A stretch of 14,539 bases of DNA from JBDSLU01 sp039916225 (GTDB lineage Bacteria; Acidobacteriota; Vicinamibacteria; Vicinamibacterales; Vicinamibacteraceae), in the NCBI GenBank assembly GCA_039916225.1, contig JBDSLU010000232.1, positions 1 to 14,539 of the forward strand, written 5' to 3'. Position numbers and translations under genes: made by a program. Positions 6,865 to 14,539 of the stretch are shown here, piece after piece. Below the pieces are notes generated by a model, which was not told the origin of the DNA, searched no databases, and saw only the letters and a program-made list of their open reading frames with translations. Numbering within the stretch: position 1 is the first letter of the stretch; every line of letters starts with the position of its first letter.

Positions 6865-7611
6865 TCAGCCCGCGATGGTCTTTTCGATCCAGTCCACGTA
6901 CGAACTGATCCGGGTGTAGACATCCACGACACCGTAGGTGCCGGGCTTTCCGTTCATCGACGCCGAGCTCACGCCAACCAGCAGGAGCCGCCCATTCACC
7001 TCGACGAAGGCCGGGCCACCACTGTCGCCGGGCGCCCCGACGCCCTCGAGGGCCGATCCTGACGGAGGCGCATCGAACGCCATGAACACGCGCTTCGGGC
7101 CCACGTCATCGATCTCGTTCGTCACGGCCCGGCGCTTCCCGTCGGTCCGTTGAAACGGCGCGCCGGCCACTCCGTAGTCGCCGTAGCCGACGATGAAGAC
7201 CGGCCGGCCGAGTTCATCGCGCCCCTTGTAGAGCTGAATCGGCTGGACCCCTGCAACCGGCGCGGTGAACTCGATGAGCGCCAGGTCGACGTCGGGAGGC
7301 GCACCCGCCGGGCCCGACGCGTCAGGGTGAGCCATGACGCGCTTGACGACAGACGGCGTGCCTTCGAACTCGACCCGCGAGCCCGGGCGCAGCCGCGCCG
7401 CCACGTGCGCGGCCGTGACCGCCCACGAGGGCGCGATCAATGTGCAGCCGCCATCGGGCACGACGCGGCCGGCCGCAGCGAATCGGCTCCCGAGCGCGAG
7501 GGCATCCGCGTCTGGCTTGTCGTGACGAATGACGACTGCCTGCAGTGCCGTCGCCTGGGGGCACAGCACCGCCAGCGTGAACGCGAGAAGGATCCGTGAT
7601 GATCGCAGCAC
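6865..7611 (-). CDS. Secreted trypsin-like serine protease (S1 family)
   Basis: From the GTG at 7611 the protein has 248 residues. It begins with a good signal peptide (VLRSSRILLAFTLAVLCPQA) and then a chymotrypsin-fold domain. The catalytic triad is complete: His69 in WAVTAAHVA, Asp109 in PDVDLALIEF, and Ser197 in GAPGDSGGPAF. The C-terminal strand and helix are YTRISSYVDWIEKTI. It is predicted to cut proteins outside the cytoplasm; the residue controlling the S1 pocket cannot be assigned safely by eye. The frame is open further upstream to 7740 (with an ATG at 7689), but those starts would put about 43 or 26 Arg-rich residues before the signal peptide, so 7611 is preferred. It lies immediately downstream of the lipase pseudogene and 36 bp upstream of htpG. 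Confidence 0.85.
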   Translation of the reverse strand: MLRSSRILLAFTLAVLCPQATALQAVVIRHDKPDADALALGSRFAAAGRVVPDGGCTLIAPSWAVTAAHVAARLRPGSRVEFEGTPSVVKRVMAHPDASGPAGAPPDVDLALIEFTAPVAGVQPIQLYKGRDELGRPVFIVGYGDYGVAGAPFQRTDGKRRAVTNEIDDVGPKRVFMAFDAPPSGSALEGVGAPGDSGGPAFVEVNGRLLLVGVSSASMNGKPGTYGVVDVYTRISSYVDWIEKTIAG

Positions 7612-7740
7612 CCGTCCAGGGTGACGTCGATGGAACACCGGCGGGGTGACATCGCACCTGAGCGCTGTACGGGATCTCAATTGGAACATGGACGGTCCGA
7701 CGACATCGTATCGCCGTCCGGCGTGCTTCGGCGACGTCAC

Positions 7741-8079
7741 TTAGGGGTCGGCGGCGCCTGATGCGCCGGCCAGCCCTGCGGCGGACAGCGCTGCATGGGC
7801 ACCCTGCGATTGTCCGACGATGACGACGGCATTGGCCAGCTCCGGAAACGCGGCGAGCGCCGACCGCACGCTGTCGAGCACGCTCCGGCCCGCCGGGCGC
7901 ACGGCCATCCGGGGATGTCCGCCAGGGGTCCCCAGGCCTTGTTAGTCGGTCGCAACGACCGCGTAGCCTGCGCCAGCCAGGCATTCAGATAGTCGGTGTC
8001 GCGCGGCCCCCGCGGCATCATGGCCCGCGAGCAGGGCTGTGCCCAGCACGAGGATCGATGTGCGCCGTAGAACCTTCAT
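7741..8079 (-). pseudogene. Decayed, internally deleted duplicate of the secreted lipase
   Basis: The ATG at 8077-8079 begins MKVLRRTSILVLGTALLAG, almost the signal peptide of the lipase encoded at 1415-2617. The next bases jump to the equivalent of lipase residue 135, so about 115 codons including the oxyanion-hole HGTTG are gone. The join puts 18 residues (HDAAGAARHRLSECLAGA) out of frame. A single lost G then restores the frame (GYAVVATD), after which a Tyr codon has become TAA at 7942-7944. Beyond it the frame continues through QGLGTPGGHP and the nucleophile elbow VVIVGQSQGAHAAL to a TAA at 7741-7743. The acid and base residues and the last 180 or so residues are absent. The ATG overlaps the stop of the M1 peptidase gene (ATGA), so a 45-residue signal-peptide product may still be translated. 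It cannot be an active lipase. Confidence 0.85.
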
Positions 8080-8090
8080 GGGTGAGTGTC
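7741..8090. repeat. Direct repeat, copy B (truncated lipase segment)
   Basis: This is the partner of the repeat in the intact lipase gene, in the same orientation. Block 7741-8019 matches about 1940-2217, and block 8020-8090 matches about 2568-2628, including a few bases upstream of the ATG (ACTCACnCCATGAAG-like on the minus strand). The about 350-bp middle block is deleted here. Identity by eye is roughly 85-90%. Confidence 0.75.
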
Positions 8091-9743
8091 GGCCTCAGCG
8101 AAGGTCGCCTCCATCAGCAAGAGGTGGTCCGGGTCGAGCACCACGCGATCCGGTCGCTGTGCCACGGCTATCTGGACATCCAGTGACGCCCCGGACAGCT
8201 GCACGGTCGTGATCGTGGGCGTCGCACTCCCCGCCGCGTAGACGGCAATCTGCACGGGCATCGCGAACGTGCGCGCGGCGTCGCGCTGGGTCAAGCGGAC
8301 CGTCAGGGTTCCCGTCTCGGCGCGGTAGCCCCAGGTGCCGTCGAGGCGCACCAGCCCGCCGCGCAGCAGCCACTGATCGAAGAATGCGCGCAGATCGCGC
8401 CCCGAGGCGCGCTCCATCTCGCCCCGGAAGTCGGCGGTCGTGGCGTGGCCATCGCGGTGCGCGCGATAGTAGCTGCGGATGCCCGCCCAGAACGCCTCGT
8501 CACCGACGACGCCGCGCAGCATGTGCAAAATCCACGCGCCCTTCTGGTAGATCTGGCCGGTCGTGACCTTCGACATGTCGTCGAGGTTGTCGTGGACGAC
8601 GCGGTAGTCGGGGTGCTCCTTGTCGAAGGCAAGCACGCGCTGGCGGCTCGACTCGAGCCCGTTCAGGAACTCGTCGCGCCCGTACTGATGCTCGATAAAG
8701 AGCAGCGCGAAGTAGGTGGCGAACCCCTCGCTCAGCCACACGTCGTCCCAGTCGGACTCGGTCACCGCATTGCCGAACCACTGATGCGCGATCTCGTGGA
8801 TGACGACGTTGCGCCACCGCACGCTGCGGTCGCCGGTCACCGAGCCCTCGCTGTAGAAGATGGCGCTGGCCGCCTCCATGCCGCCGCTGACACTGTTGGA
8901 CTGCACGTTGGCCAGCTTCTCGTACGAAAACGGACCGATCTTGGCCGAGTAGTAGGCCAGCGCGTCGCCGGTCGGCACGGCGAAGTCGTAGAACCCGGCA
9001 TCGCGATCCTGGGCGTAGACCCAGGTCTCGATGGCCTTGCCGTCGAAGGTGCCGACGTGCTGCACGGCGAAGCGGGCCACCCCGAGAACGTAGAGCCACG
9101 GCGCGATGGGCACCGACTGGCGCCAGTGGGTCCGGCGGCGGGCCTCGGGCAGGTCGGTCTCCTCGACCAGCAACCCGTTCGACACGACCTGGTAGTGCGC
9201 CGGCGCCGTCACGATCATCTCGGACGTGGCCTTGTCGTAGGGGTGGTCGACGACGGGCAGCCAGTGACGCGCCTTGTCCGGCCAGTTGTCGCTGAAGAAC
9301 GTGCGATCGCCGTGTCGGTTCTTGGCGATCTTGAGTCCGCCGCCAGGCACACCGGCATAGGCGATCCGCAGCCGCACCCGCTCGTCGCGCCCAAAGCGGT
9401 GCGGCAGCTCGATGCGGAGGACTTGGTCCCGATGGGCGAACGGGACACCGGCGCCATCGATCGAGACGGCACTGACCGTCATGCCCTTCCCTGTCGCTGC
9501 ATCGCGGTCGACGAGATCGAGGCGAAGCGCGGTCTCGCCATCGCTGGTGAAGCGGATGTCGATATCGGCCGTCGCCGCGATGCGGTCGTCGCGATCCTGC
9601 AGGTCGATGGCGAAGCGGTAGTTGATGACGTCCACCCGGGAGTTCTTCGGGTAGGTGTCGGCGCCGGCATCCGCGGGTCCGCCGCCGAGAACGAAGGCGA
9701 CAACGAGGACGAGAGAGCGCGCGGCCCGGCGCATCGCGCTCAT
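8076..9743 (-). CDS. M1-family metallopeptidase (aminopeptidase N-like), secreted
   Basis: The 555-residue protein has a signal peptide (about residues 1-28) and an N-terminal beta-sandwich domain (DVINYRFAIDLQDRDDRIAA onward). The thermolysin-like catalytic domain follows: zinc site HEIAHQW (His316, Glu317, His320) with the distal ligand Glu339 in WLSEGFATYFALL, and the transition-state tyrosine in IYQKGAWILHMLRG. The substrate-binding GAMEN-type motif reads GGMEA (287-291), with the usual Asn replaced by Ala. It is shorter than full aminopeptidase N (about 850-900 residues) because the large helical C-terminal domain is absent, as in many short bacterial M1 enzymes. A terminal beta-domain is present instead. 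It should trim N-terminal residues from peptides outside the cytoplasm. The start overlaps the M24 gene stop by 4 bp (ATGA), so the two are very likely translationally coupled. Confidence 0.92.
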   Translation of the reverse strand: MSAMRRAARSLVLVVAFVLGGGPADAGADTYPKNSRVDVINYRFAIDLQDRDDRIAATADIDIRFTSDGETALRLDLVDRDAATGKGMTVSAVSIDGAGVPFAHRDQVLRIELPHRFGRDERVRLRIAYAGVPGGGLKIAKNRHGDRTFFSDNWPDKARHWLPVVDHPYDKATSEMIVTAPAHYQVVSNGLLVEETDLPEARRRTHWRQSVPIAPWLYVLGVARFAVQHVGTFDGKAIETWVYAQDRDAGFYDFAVPTGDALAYYSAKIGPFSYEKLANVQSNSVSGGMEAASAIFYSEGSVTGDRSVRWRNVVIHEIAHQWFGNAVTESDWDDVWLSEGFATYFALLFIEHQYGRDEFLNGLESSRQRVLAFDKEHPDYRVVHDNLDDMSKVTTGQIYQKGAWILHMLRGVVGDEAFWAGIRSYYRAHRDGHATTADFRGEMERASGRDLRAFFDQWLLRGGLVRLDGTWGYRAETGTLTVRLTQRDAARTFAMPVQIAVYAAGSATPTITTVQLSGASLDVQIAVAQRPDRVVLDPDHLLLMEATFAEADTHP

Positions 9744-11167
9744 GGCAGACGTGGCACCCGTGACAGCAGGCCTTCATCCTTCATCACGGCCTCGATCTCT
9801 TCGGGCGTGCTCGCCAGCGTCGCGGTGAAGTTCTCCATGCCGTCCCTGGTCACGACGATGGTGTCTTCCATCCGGACATAGAGGCGCTCGTCGGCGATCC
9901 ACATCATCGGATCCACGGTGAAGACCAGGCCCGGCTCGAATGGCCGGCCCCAGATCCGACCCGGGTCGTGCACGGTCATGCCAACGGGGTGCTGGAGGTG
10001 TCCGCGGAACGACAGCATCGCCTCGGCGGCCTGCCGATGCCGATCGTTGGCAAAGGTCGTTCGGGCCAGCACCGGTTCCATGTCGCGCCGGGCCAGCGCG
10101 AGCACCTCGTCGGGCGTCACGCCAGGCTTGATGTGCCGAAAGAAGGCGTCGCGGTAGCTGAGGATGAATCGAGCCAGGGTGCGCTGCGCGTCCGTGAACG
10201 TCCCGCTCACCGGCCACATGCGGGTCACGTCGCTGGTGTAGTTGCGCAGGTCGGGTGCGTAGTCCATCAGCACCATGTCGCCGGCCTTCAGCGGGTCGAG
10301 GTTGCGCGAGTAGTGGCCCATCCAGGCGTTGGTGCCACCGGCGGCGATCGGGTTGTAGCCCTCGTAGCGCGCGCCGTTGGCCAGGAACGTGAAGCGAGCG
10401 GCGGCGGCCAGCTGATACTCCAACACGCCCGGCCGCGTGCCCTTCATCGCTTCGAGGAGGCCGAGGCCGGCCAGCACCGAGGCCTTGCGGATGAGGGCAA
10501 TCTCACCCGGGCTCTTCACGTAGCGCAGCGTGTCGAGCACTGGCGTCAGGTCTCGTCGTTCCAGGGCAGGGTAGCGATTGGCCAGCAGGCCCACGAAGTG
10601 CGCTTCGCGCGACGGCCGGCCGTCCCACGGATCGCCGGCCACGCCCGCCTGGTGCGCGAGCAGTTCGTCGCGGCTCTGGGCCTCGCCTTCGGCCGGGCTG
10701 AAGGGCACGTAGAGCACCGGACGCGGTGGCCGGAGCATCGCGCCGAAGGTCTGCTGCGACAGCAGTTCGACGGGCGCGACGGTGTCGACGCCCGTCAGGC
10801 GCTGCACGTCGGCGGCGTCTTCGGCCGACCAGATCGCGCCGGTGCTCCGTTCCAGCGCGTCGTTCCGATGGGCCAGATACAGGGTGGTCTTGCGGCTGCG
10901 ACCATCGAGCAGCAGATAGGCGTGCGGGCTCTCGAGTCCAGTGAGGTAGTAGAACTCATTCGACTGGCGGAAGACCTTGAAGCCGTCCACGCCGGCGGCA
11001 CCCTGGACGAGGGCAAGGGCCTCCGGGCCGATGGCGTCGAGCACCCGCGCGCGGCGCTGGACGAATTCCGCGGCCGGGAAGTCGTCCTGGAAGGGCGGAT
11101 GGCCCTGCCCGAGCAACAGGCTGGACGCCGCGAACAGGAGCGACAGGAGAACAGCGAAGCGCGGCAT
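9740..11167 (-). CDS. M24-family Xaa-Pro aminopeptidase (PepP-like), secreted
   Basis: From the ATG at 11167 the protein has 475 residues: a signal peptide (MPRFAVLLSLLFAASSLLLG), an aminopeptidase P N-terminal domain (about 30-190, with FYYLTGLESPHAYLLLDG) and a C-terminal pita-bread M24 domain. The predicted dinuclear metal ligands are Asp302 (VLMDYAPD), Asp313 (YTSDVTRMW), His393 (HLQHPVGM), Asp419 (VFTVDP) and Glu434 (VRMEDTIVV). The fourth ligand is normally Glu (TIEP), so TVDP is a conservative but notable change. The enzyme releases N-terminal residues preceding proline. An AAGGAA stretch about 10 bp upstream supports this start; the frame is open to 11236, but that extension would bury the signal peptide. 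It is first in the run and overlaps the M1 gene by ATGA. Confidence 0.9.
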   Translation of the reverse strand: MPRFAVLLSLLFAASSLLLGQGHPPFQDDFPAAEFVQRRARVLDAIGPEALALVQGAAGVDGFKVFRQSNEFYYLTGLESPHAYLLLDGRSRKTTLYLAHRNDALERSTGAIWSAEDAADVQRLTGVDTVAPVELLSQQTFGAMLRPPRPVLYVPFSPAEGEAQSRDELLAHQAGVAGDPWDGRPSREAHFVGLLANRYPALERRDLTPVLDTLRYVKSPGEIALIRKASVLAGLGLLEAMKGTRPGVLEYQLAAAARFTFLANGARYEGYNPIAAGGTNAWMGHYSRNLDPLKAGDMVLMDYAPDLRNYTSDVTRMWPVSGTFTDAQRTLARFILSYRDAFFRHIKPGVTPDEVLALARRDMEPVLARTTFANDRHRQAAEAMLSFRGHLQHPVGMTVHDPGRIWGRPFEPGLVFTVDPMMWIADERLYVRMEDTIVVTRDGMENFTATLASTPEEIEAVMKDEGLLSRVPRLP

Positions 11168-11195
11168 GTCGGGGTTCCTTGGAAGAAGTGGCCGC

Positions 11196-11201
11196 AGTCT
11201 A
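11196..11201 (-). promoter_or_regulatory. Candidate extended -10 of the peptidase run
   Basis: On the minus strand the sequence TGG-TAGACT fits an extended -10 (TGn then a TATAAT-like hexamer). It lies 28 bp before the ATG of the M24 gene, a sensible leader length for the AAGGAA ribosome site. No convincing -35 lies 16-18 bp further upstream, so this is only a candidate. It sits in a 164-bp divergent gap facing the S9 peptidase remnant; I see nothing else in that gap. Confidence 0.3.
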
Positions 11202-11331
11202 CCAAGGACGGCCCGCGGCCACGCCGCCGGCAGCACGCCCGCGGCGGAGGATCATTTCCCTCACCGCTGGTCATCGATGCCAATCAGAATGGGCGACACG
11301 ATGCAGCGACACGGCGACACCGGGAAGGCCG

Positions 11332-12182
11332 GTCTATGACGCCACGGCATTCTTCGCCACGACCTCCTACTCTCTGGCCGGAGGCTTGGCCTGGTCGGCG
11401 GACGACCGGGAGCTGCTGGTGTCGTCGGACGAGGCCGGGCGGCAACGAACTCGTTCACCTCTATGTGCGCGAGCTGGACGGCACGATGCGGCCACGAACG
11501 ACGACGCCCGCACCGTGATCACCATCCTCGACAGCACGACGGGCAAGGAACTGAAAGTGCCCGGGCTGCCGCCCGGAGACCTGTCGCAGATCCGCTTCTC
11601 ACGCGACGAGAAGCGGCTGGCGCTGATGGTGAGCTCGGATACCTCGCCGAACGACGTCTACACGGTCGATCTTTCGGCGGGGCGCAGCGCGCGGCTGACA
11701 AAGGCCTTGAACCCGCGGCCAAGGTGCCAGCGCTGGTGATGGTGCACGGCGGGCCCGGCGGCCAGAGCCGCACCGGCTACTCGGCGATGGTTCAGCATCT
11801 GGTGAACCACGGCTACGCCGTGCTGGCGGCGAACAACCGCGGCTTCTCGGGCTACGGCAAGCGCTTCTACCACATGGATGACAAGCGCCACGGCGATCTC
11901 GATCTCAAGGACATCCTGGCCGGTAAGACCTGGCTGGCGGCGCAGCCGTGGGTGGACGCCGAGCGCATCGGCATCATCGGCGGCTCCTACGGCGGCTACA
12001 TGGTGGGCGCGGCCCTGGCCTTCGAGCCCACCGTCTTCGACGTCGGCATCAACATGTTCGGGGTGATGAACTGGGTCTGGACTCTCGAGAACATCCCGCC
12101 CTGGTGGCAGGCCCAGAAGCAGGCGCTCTTCGACGAGATGGGCGATCCGGCCACCGATGGCGAGCGCCATCGCCGCATTTCG
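11332..12182 (+). pseudogene. Fragmented remnant of an S9 prolyl oligopeptidase (DPP-type)
   Basis: Four collinear pieces of one S9 peptidase lie in three frames. (1) 11332 to about 11436 gives YDATAFFATTSYSL...LLVSSDEAG, the start of the beta-propeller. (2) About 11437-11489, shifted by one base, gives GNELVHLYVRELDG. (3) About 11495-11718, back in the first frame, gives RTVITILDSTTGKELKVPGL...LTKALNP. (4) About 11719-12182, in the third frame, gives KVPALVMVHGGPGGQSRTGY, then NNRGFSGYGKRF, the nucleophile motif GIIGGSYGGYM, and MGDPATDGERHRRIS. The last piece stops just where relatives continue with SPLF and the Asp and His of the triad. The signal peptide, most propeller blades, and two catalytic residues are missing. 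Complete relatives have about 650-700 residues; only about 280 are represented. No functional enzyme can be made. Confidence 0.85.
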
Positions 12183-12218
12183 CTGCACGACGGCACGGTG
12201 GTCCTCTTCGCGGTGACG

Positions 12219-14539
12219 TCAACGAAGCGGCGCCCAGTTCACGACGACGGTCATTCCGCTGGATGGGTCCGTCGATGGAGCATCGAGCGTGTTGACGAGG
12301 AACCGGCCGTCGCGCGCAACGTCGTAGGGAAAAGCGCTTGTCGGCAGACGGACGTCGAACAGCGCCACGGGCAGGCCCACGCCCAGTGTCGGTGCGGTCC
12401 GGACCGGGACGGCCATCAGTCGCCTGTCCGGCGACACGTAGTACAGCTCCGCCCCATCCCGCCGCCAGCGCGGCTTGTCGCCGCCGTCGGTCGAGACGCG
12501 AATGTTGACGGAACCCACGGCCGGCACACGATCAGGGGCGAAATCGCGCAGGTAAATCTCGCGGTTGCCGGTTTCGTCGGAGCTGTAAGCGATCCATCTC
12601 CCGTCCGGGGAGAACGTTGCCGGCCACTCGTCGGCATCGGTGACCAACAACGGCACCGCCTCCCGGCGGTCCACACGCAGGACATACAGATCCGCTCGTC
12701 GAGTCGGATGGAGCTCGTTGAAGATCAAATAGCGGCCATCGGGTGACCAGTCGTTCGGCAGCTTGCCGTTCGCCGAACGATACAGCGGCTCTGGCGGAGC
12801 GACCGCGGAGGCCCGGGTCAGATAGATGTCCGGCGCCGAGGCGAACGCCACGTCTCCGGCAGACGACGCGGCGGGCGTCCAGCCACGGGACCCCGCGTTC
12901 AGGAGGGTGACCACGCCGCGCACCGGGTCCGCCGTCCAGATGTGACGGGTCCGACGGTCGGCCTCGATCGTATCGAAGACGATCTGTGTGCCGTCGGAGG
13001 GGATGCTGATGTTGGAGCCGTAGGACGGTGGACCGAGGCTTCCCTGCTCGCGGCCGTCGCGGTCGAACCACACCAGTCGCGATCGATCCGCGGAGATCGA
13101 CGAACTGAACACCAGCGTGCCACTCGACGACGCGGAGAACGCCGCCGGCGGATCGATGCTCGGCACATCCTGTGCGATGACGGTAGGCTCCCCGCTCACC
13201 GCCTCCGTCGCCGGATCGAACGCGCGGGCGGTCAGCACGCCTTCGCGCAATGCGAGCAGATATCCCGCGCTGGTCCGGACGCCTGGCACGTAGTCGCTCA
13301 CGACGAAGGCTCCGTCGACGAGACGCTTCGCGGGGCGCTCTCCGTGGTGCCGTAGATCACCGAGGTACACACCCGGCTGCGGGTCACGGCCGAACCAGGT
13401 ATACAGGAGCCGTTCTCCATCGGGCAGAAAGCTGGGGTACCCGTAGTCGCCGGCCGGGGTCACCCGCTCTGGCACTCCCCCGGCGTCGGGGATGCGCCAG
13501 AGCCCGTTGCTCGAGATCGCATAGACGATGACGCCGGACGAGCTCCACGCACCGCCGCGAAAGATGCGGCTCCCGATCGAGGCCGGCCCGCATCGATCGC
13601 ACAGAGTGACGGGGGGACCGCCGGCGACGCTGACCTTGCTCAGCGTCATTCGGGTCGCGAACCCGAGGAAGCGGCTGTCCGGCGACCAGAACAGCGGGCT
13701 GAACGCGTCCTCTGTCCCGGCCAGCGGACGTGCGGTTGCCGAATCGAGCGCGTGCATCCAGATGCGCACGCGACCGTCGGCACTCCTCGCCGTGAATGCG
13801 ACGTGGCGACCGTCCGGAGAGAGAGCCGGCCCGCCGGCGAATGCCGCCTGCGGCGGCGCCGGGATGTGGAACGTCAATGGGAGCGGCGGCTGCACGCGTT
13901 GGGCGGCACGACGCTCGACCGTGAACAACACCGCGAACAGAATCGCCAGTCCGGTGGTGATCCACACGGCCGCTCGCAACAGCCGCGCGGTCGGAAACGC
14001 CGCCGGCTTCAGCGACTCCGCGCGCGCTCTCTGAATCTGAATGCGCGCTTCGCCGATGTCCCTGAGTCGGGTGCGGGGGTCACGGTCCAGACATCGCGCC
14101 AGGAGATCGCGAATCGCCACTGGCGTCTCGCGCGGCAGCCGCCGCAGGTCGATCACCGCGGTGGTGACGTTGGCCAGCGTTTCCGCGGCGGTGTCGCCTG
14201 CGAAAAGAAGCCCGCCCGTCAACAGCTCCCACACGACGACACCAAACGACCAGATGTCCGCCCGCTTGTCGACCGGCTTTCCCGCGGCCTGCTCCGGACT
14301 CATGTACGCCGCCGTGCCCATGATCGCGCCGACGCGAGTCATGGCGGATGGCGTCGACGCTGCCGCGGCCACTGGCGCACTGTCGTCGAACGCGTCGTCC
14401 TTGATCGCCGCCAGGCCGAAGTCGAGCACCTTCACGGTGCCATCGGGCGTCACCACGATGTTCGTCGGCTTCAGATCGCGGTGCACGATCCCCTTCTCGT
14501 GGGCCGCCTCCAGCGCGGTGGCAATCTGCAGCGCGTAGT
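12219..14539 (-). CDS. Membrane Ser/Thr protein kinase with C-terminal PD40 beta-propeller (5'-truncated by window edge)
   Basis: The frame is open to the right edge, so the N-lobe lies outside. Visible residues begin YALQIATALEAAHEKGIV, then the catalytic loop HRDLKPTN, the DFG motif (VLDFGLA), a long activation segment, GTAAYMSPEQAAGKPVDKRA, and the helix DIWSFGVVVWELLTGG. The kinase domain ends near residue 160. A single transmembrane helix (WITTGLAILFAVLFTVERRA, about residues 191-210) follows. The rest, about 560 residues, is an extracytoplasmic TolB/WD40-like propeller built from PD40 repeats such as ALSPDGRHVAFTA, FWSPDSRFLGFAT, DWSPDGRYLIFNE and TFSPDGRWIAYSS. PknB-type kinases with this architecture are numerous in Acidobacteriota. 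The propeller may sense a ligand or bind a partner (inference). The gene ends tail-to-tail with the S9 peptidase remnant, 36 bp apart. Confidence 0.93.
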   Translation of the reverse strand, partial: YALQIATALEAAHEKGIVHRDLKPTNIVVTPDGTVKVLDFGLAAIKDDAFDDSAPVAAAASTPSAMTRVGAIMGTAAYMSPEQAAGKPVDKRADIWSFGVVVWELLTGGLLFAGDTAAETLANVTTAVIDLRRLPRETPVAIRDLLARCLDRDPRTRLRDIGEARIQIQRARAESLKPAAFPTARLLRAAVWITTGLAILFAVLFTVERRAAQRVQPPLPLTFHIPAPPQAAFAGGPALSPDGRHVAFTARSADGRVRIWMHALDSATARPLAGTEDAFSPLFWSPDSRFLGFATRMTLSKVSVAGGPPVTLCDRCGPASIGSRIFRGGAWSSSGVIVYAISSNGLWRIPDAGGVPERVTPAGDYGYPSFLPDGERLLYTWFGRDPQPGVYLGDLRHHGERPAKRLVDGAFVVSDYVPGVRTSAGYLLALREGVLTARAFDPATEAVSGEPTVIAQDVPSIDPPAAFSASSSGTLVFSSSISADRSRLVWFDRDGREQGSLGPPSYGSNISIPSDGTQIVFDTIEADRRTRHIWTADPVRGVVTLLNAGSRGWTPAASSAGDVAFASAPDIYLTRASAVAPPEPLYRSANGKLPNDWSPDGRYLIFNELHPTRRADLYVLRVDRREAVPLLVTDADEWPATFSPDGRWIAYSSDETGNREIYLRDFAPDRVPAVGSVNIRVSTDGGDKPRWRRDGAELYYVSPDRRLMAVPVRTAPTLGVGLPVALFDVRLPTSAFPYDVARDGRFLVNTLDAPSTDPSSGMTVVVNWAPLR

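Noticed and set aside
7737..8021. 94-residue minus-strand ORF starting MMPRGPRDTDYLNAWLAQ as an independent gene
   Set aside because: Its first 18 residues are lipase sequence and the rest is out of frame after a one-base loss, so it is part of the lipase pseudogene.
1940..8090. Composite transposon bounded by the lipase repeats
   Set aside because: The repeats are parts of a lipase gene, with no transposase, terminal inverted repeats or target duplications seen in or beside them.
8445..11518. Two long plus-strand frames opposite the M1 and M24 genes (8445-9881, 9968-11518)
   Set aside because: Both are antisense shadows of clear peptidase genes. Only a dozen or so residues near 11437-11489 are meaningful, and they belong to the S9 remnant.

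Overview
The window is GC-rich, densely coded bacterial DNA. The gene types are a Ser/Thr kinase fused to a PD40 beta-propeller, a DUF1080 secreted hydrolase, many secreted peptidases and hydrolases with N-terminal signal peptides, and a possible ADOP-type permease scrap. They suggest an Acidobacteriota genome, perhaps of the Vicinamibacteria kind. That placement is inference from gene content; there is no rRNA or other marker here.

Layout. (1) 1-126: the first 28 codons of a YtrA-type GntR regulator on the minus strand, with a promoter overlapped by three AGTACT hexamers. (2) 257-1334, plus strand: a secreted DUF1080 protein, a possible permease remnant, and a 54-residue cysteine-containing small protein. 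(3) 1415-2617, minus: an intact secreted lipase (alpha/beta hydrolase), followed by a doubtful plus-strand small ORF at 2621-2878. (4) 2925-11167, minus: a long co-directional run. In transcription order it holds an M24 Xaa-Pro aminopeptidase, an M1 metallopeptidase, a wrecked second copy of the lipase, a trypsin-like S1 protease, the chaperone HtpG, an exported-looking SAM methyltransferase and a beta-lactamase-fold serine hydrolase. The first three are joined by ATGA stop/start overlaps. (5) 11332-12182, plus: a remnant of an S9 prolyl oligopeptidase in four pieces and three reading frames. (6) 12219-14539, minus: a membrane Ser/Thr kinase with a C-terminal propeller, running off the right edge.

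Functionally the run looks like extracytoplasmic protein and peptide turnover (M24, M1, S1, formerly S9) together with a general chaperone. No new defence or mobile system is visible: there is no transposase, integrase, CRISPR array or RNA gene.

The most distinctive property of the window is decay by internal deletion. The lipase duplicate, the S9 peptidase and the serine hydrolase have each lost internal blocks but keep recognisable flanks. The two lipase copies are direct repeats bracketing about 5 kb. Either this neighbourhood is eroding by recombination, or the assembly is imperfect; read coverage over the junctions would decide.
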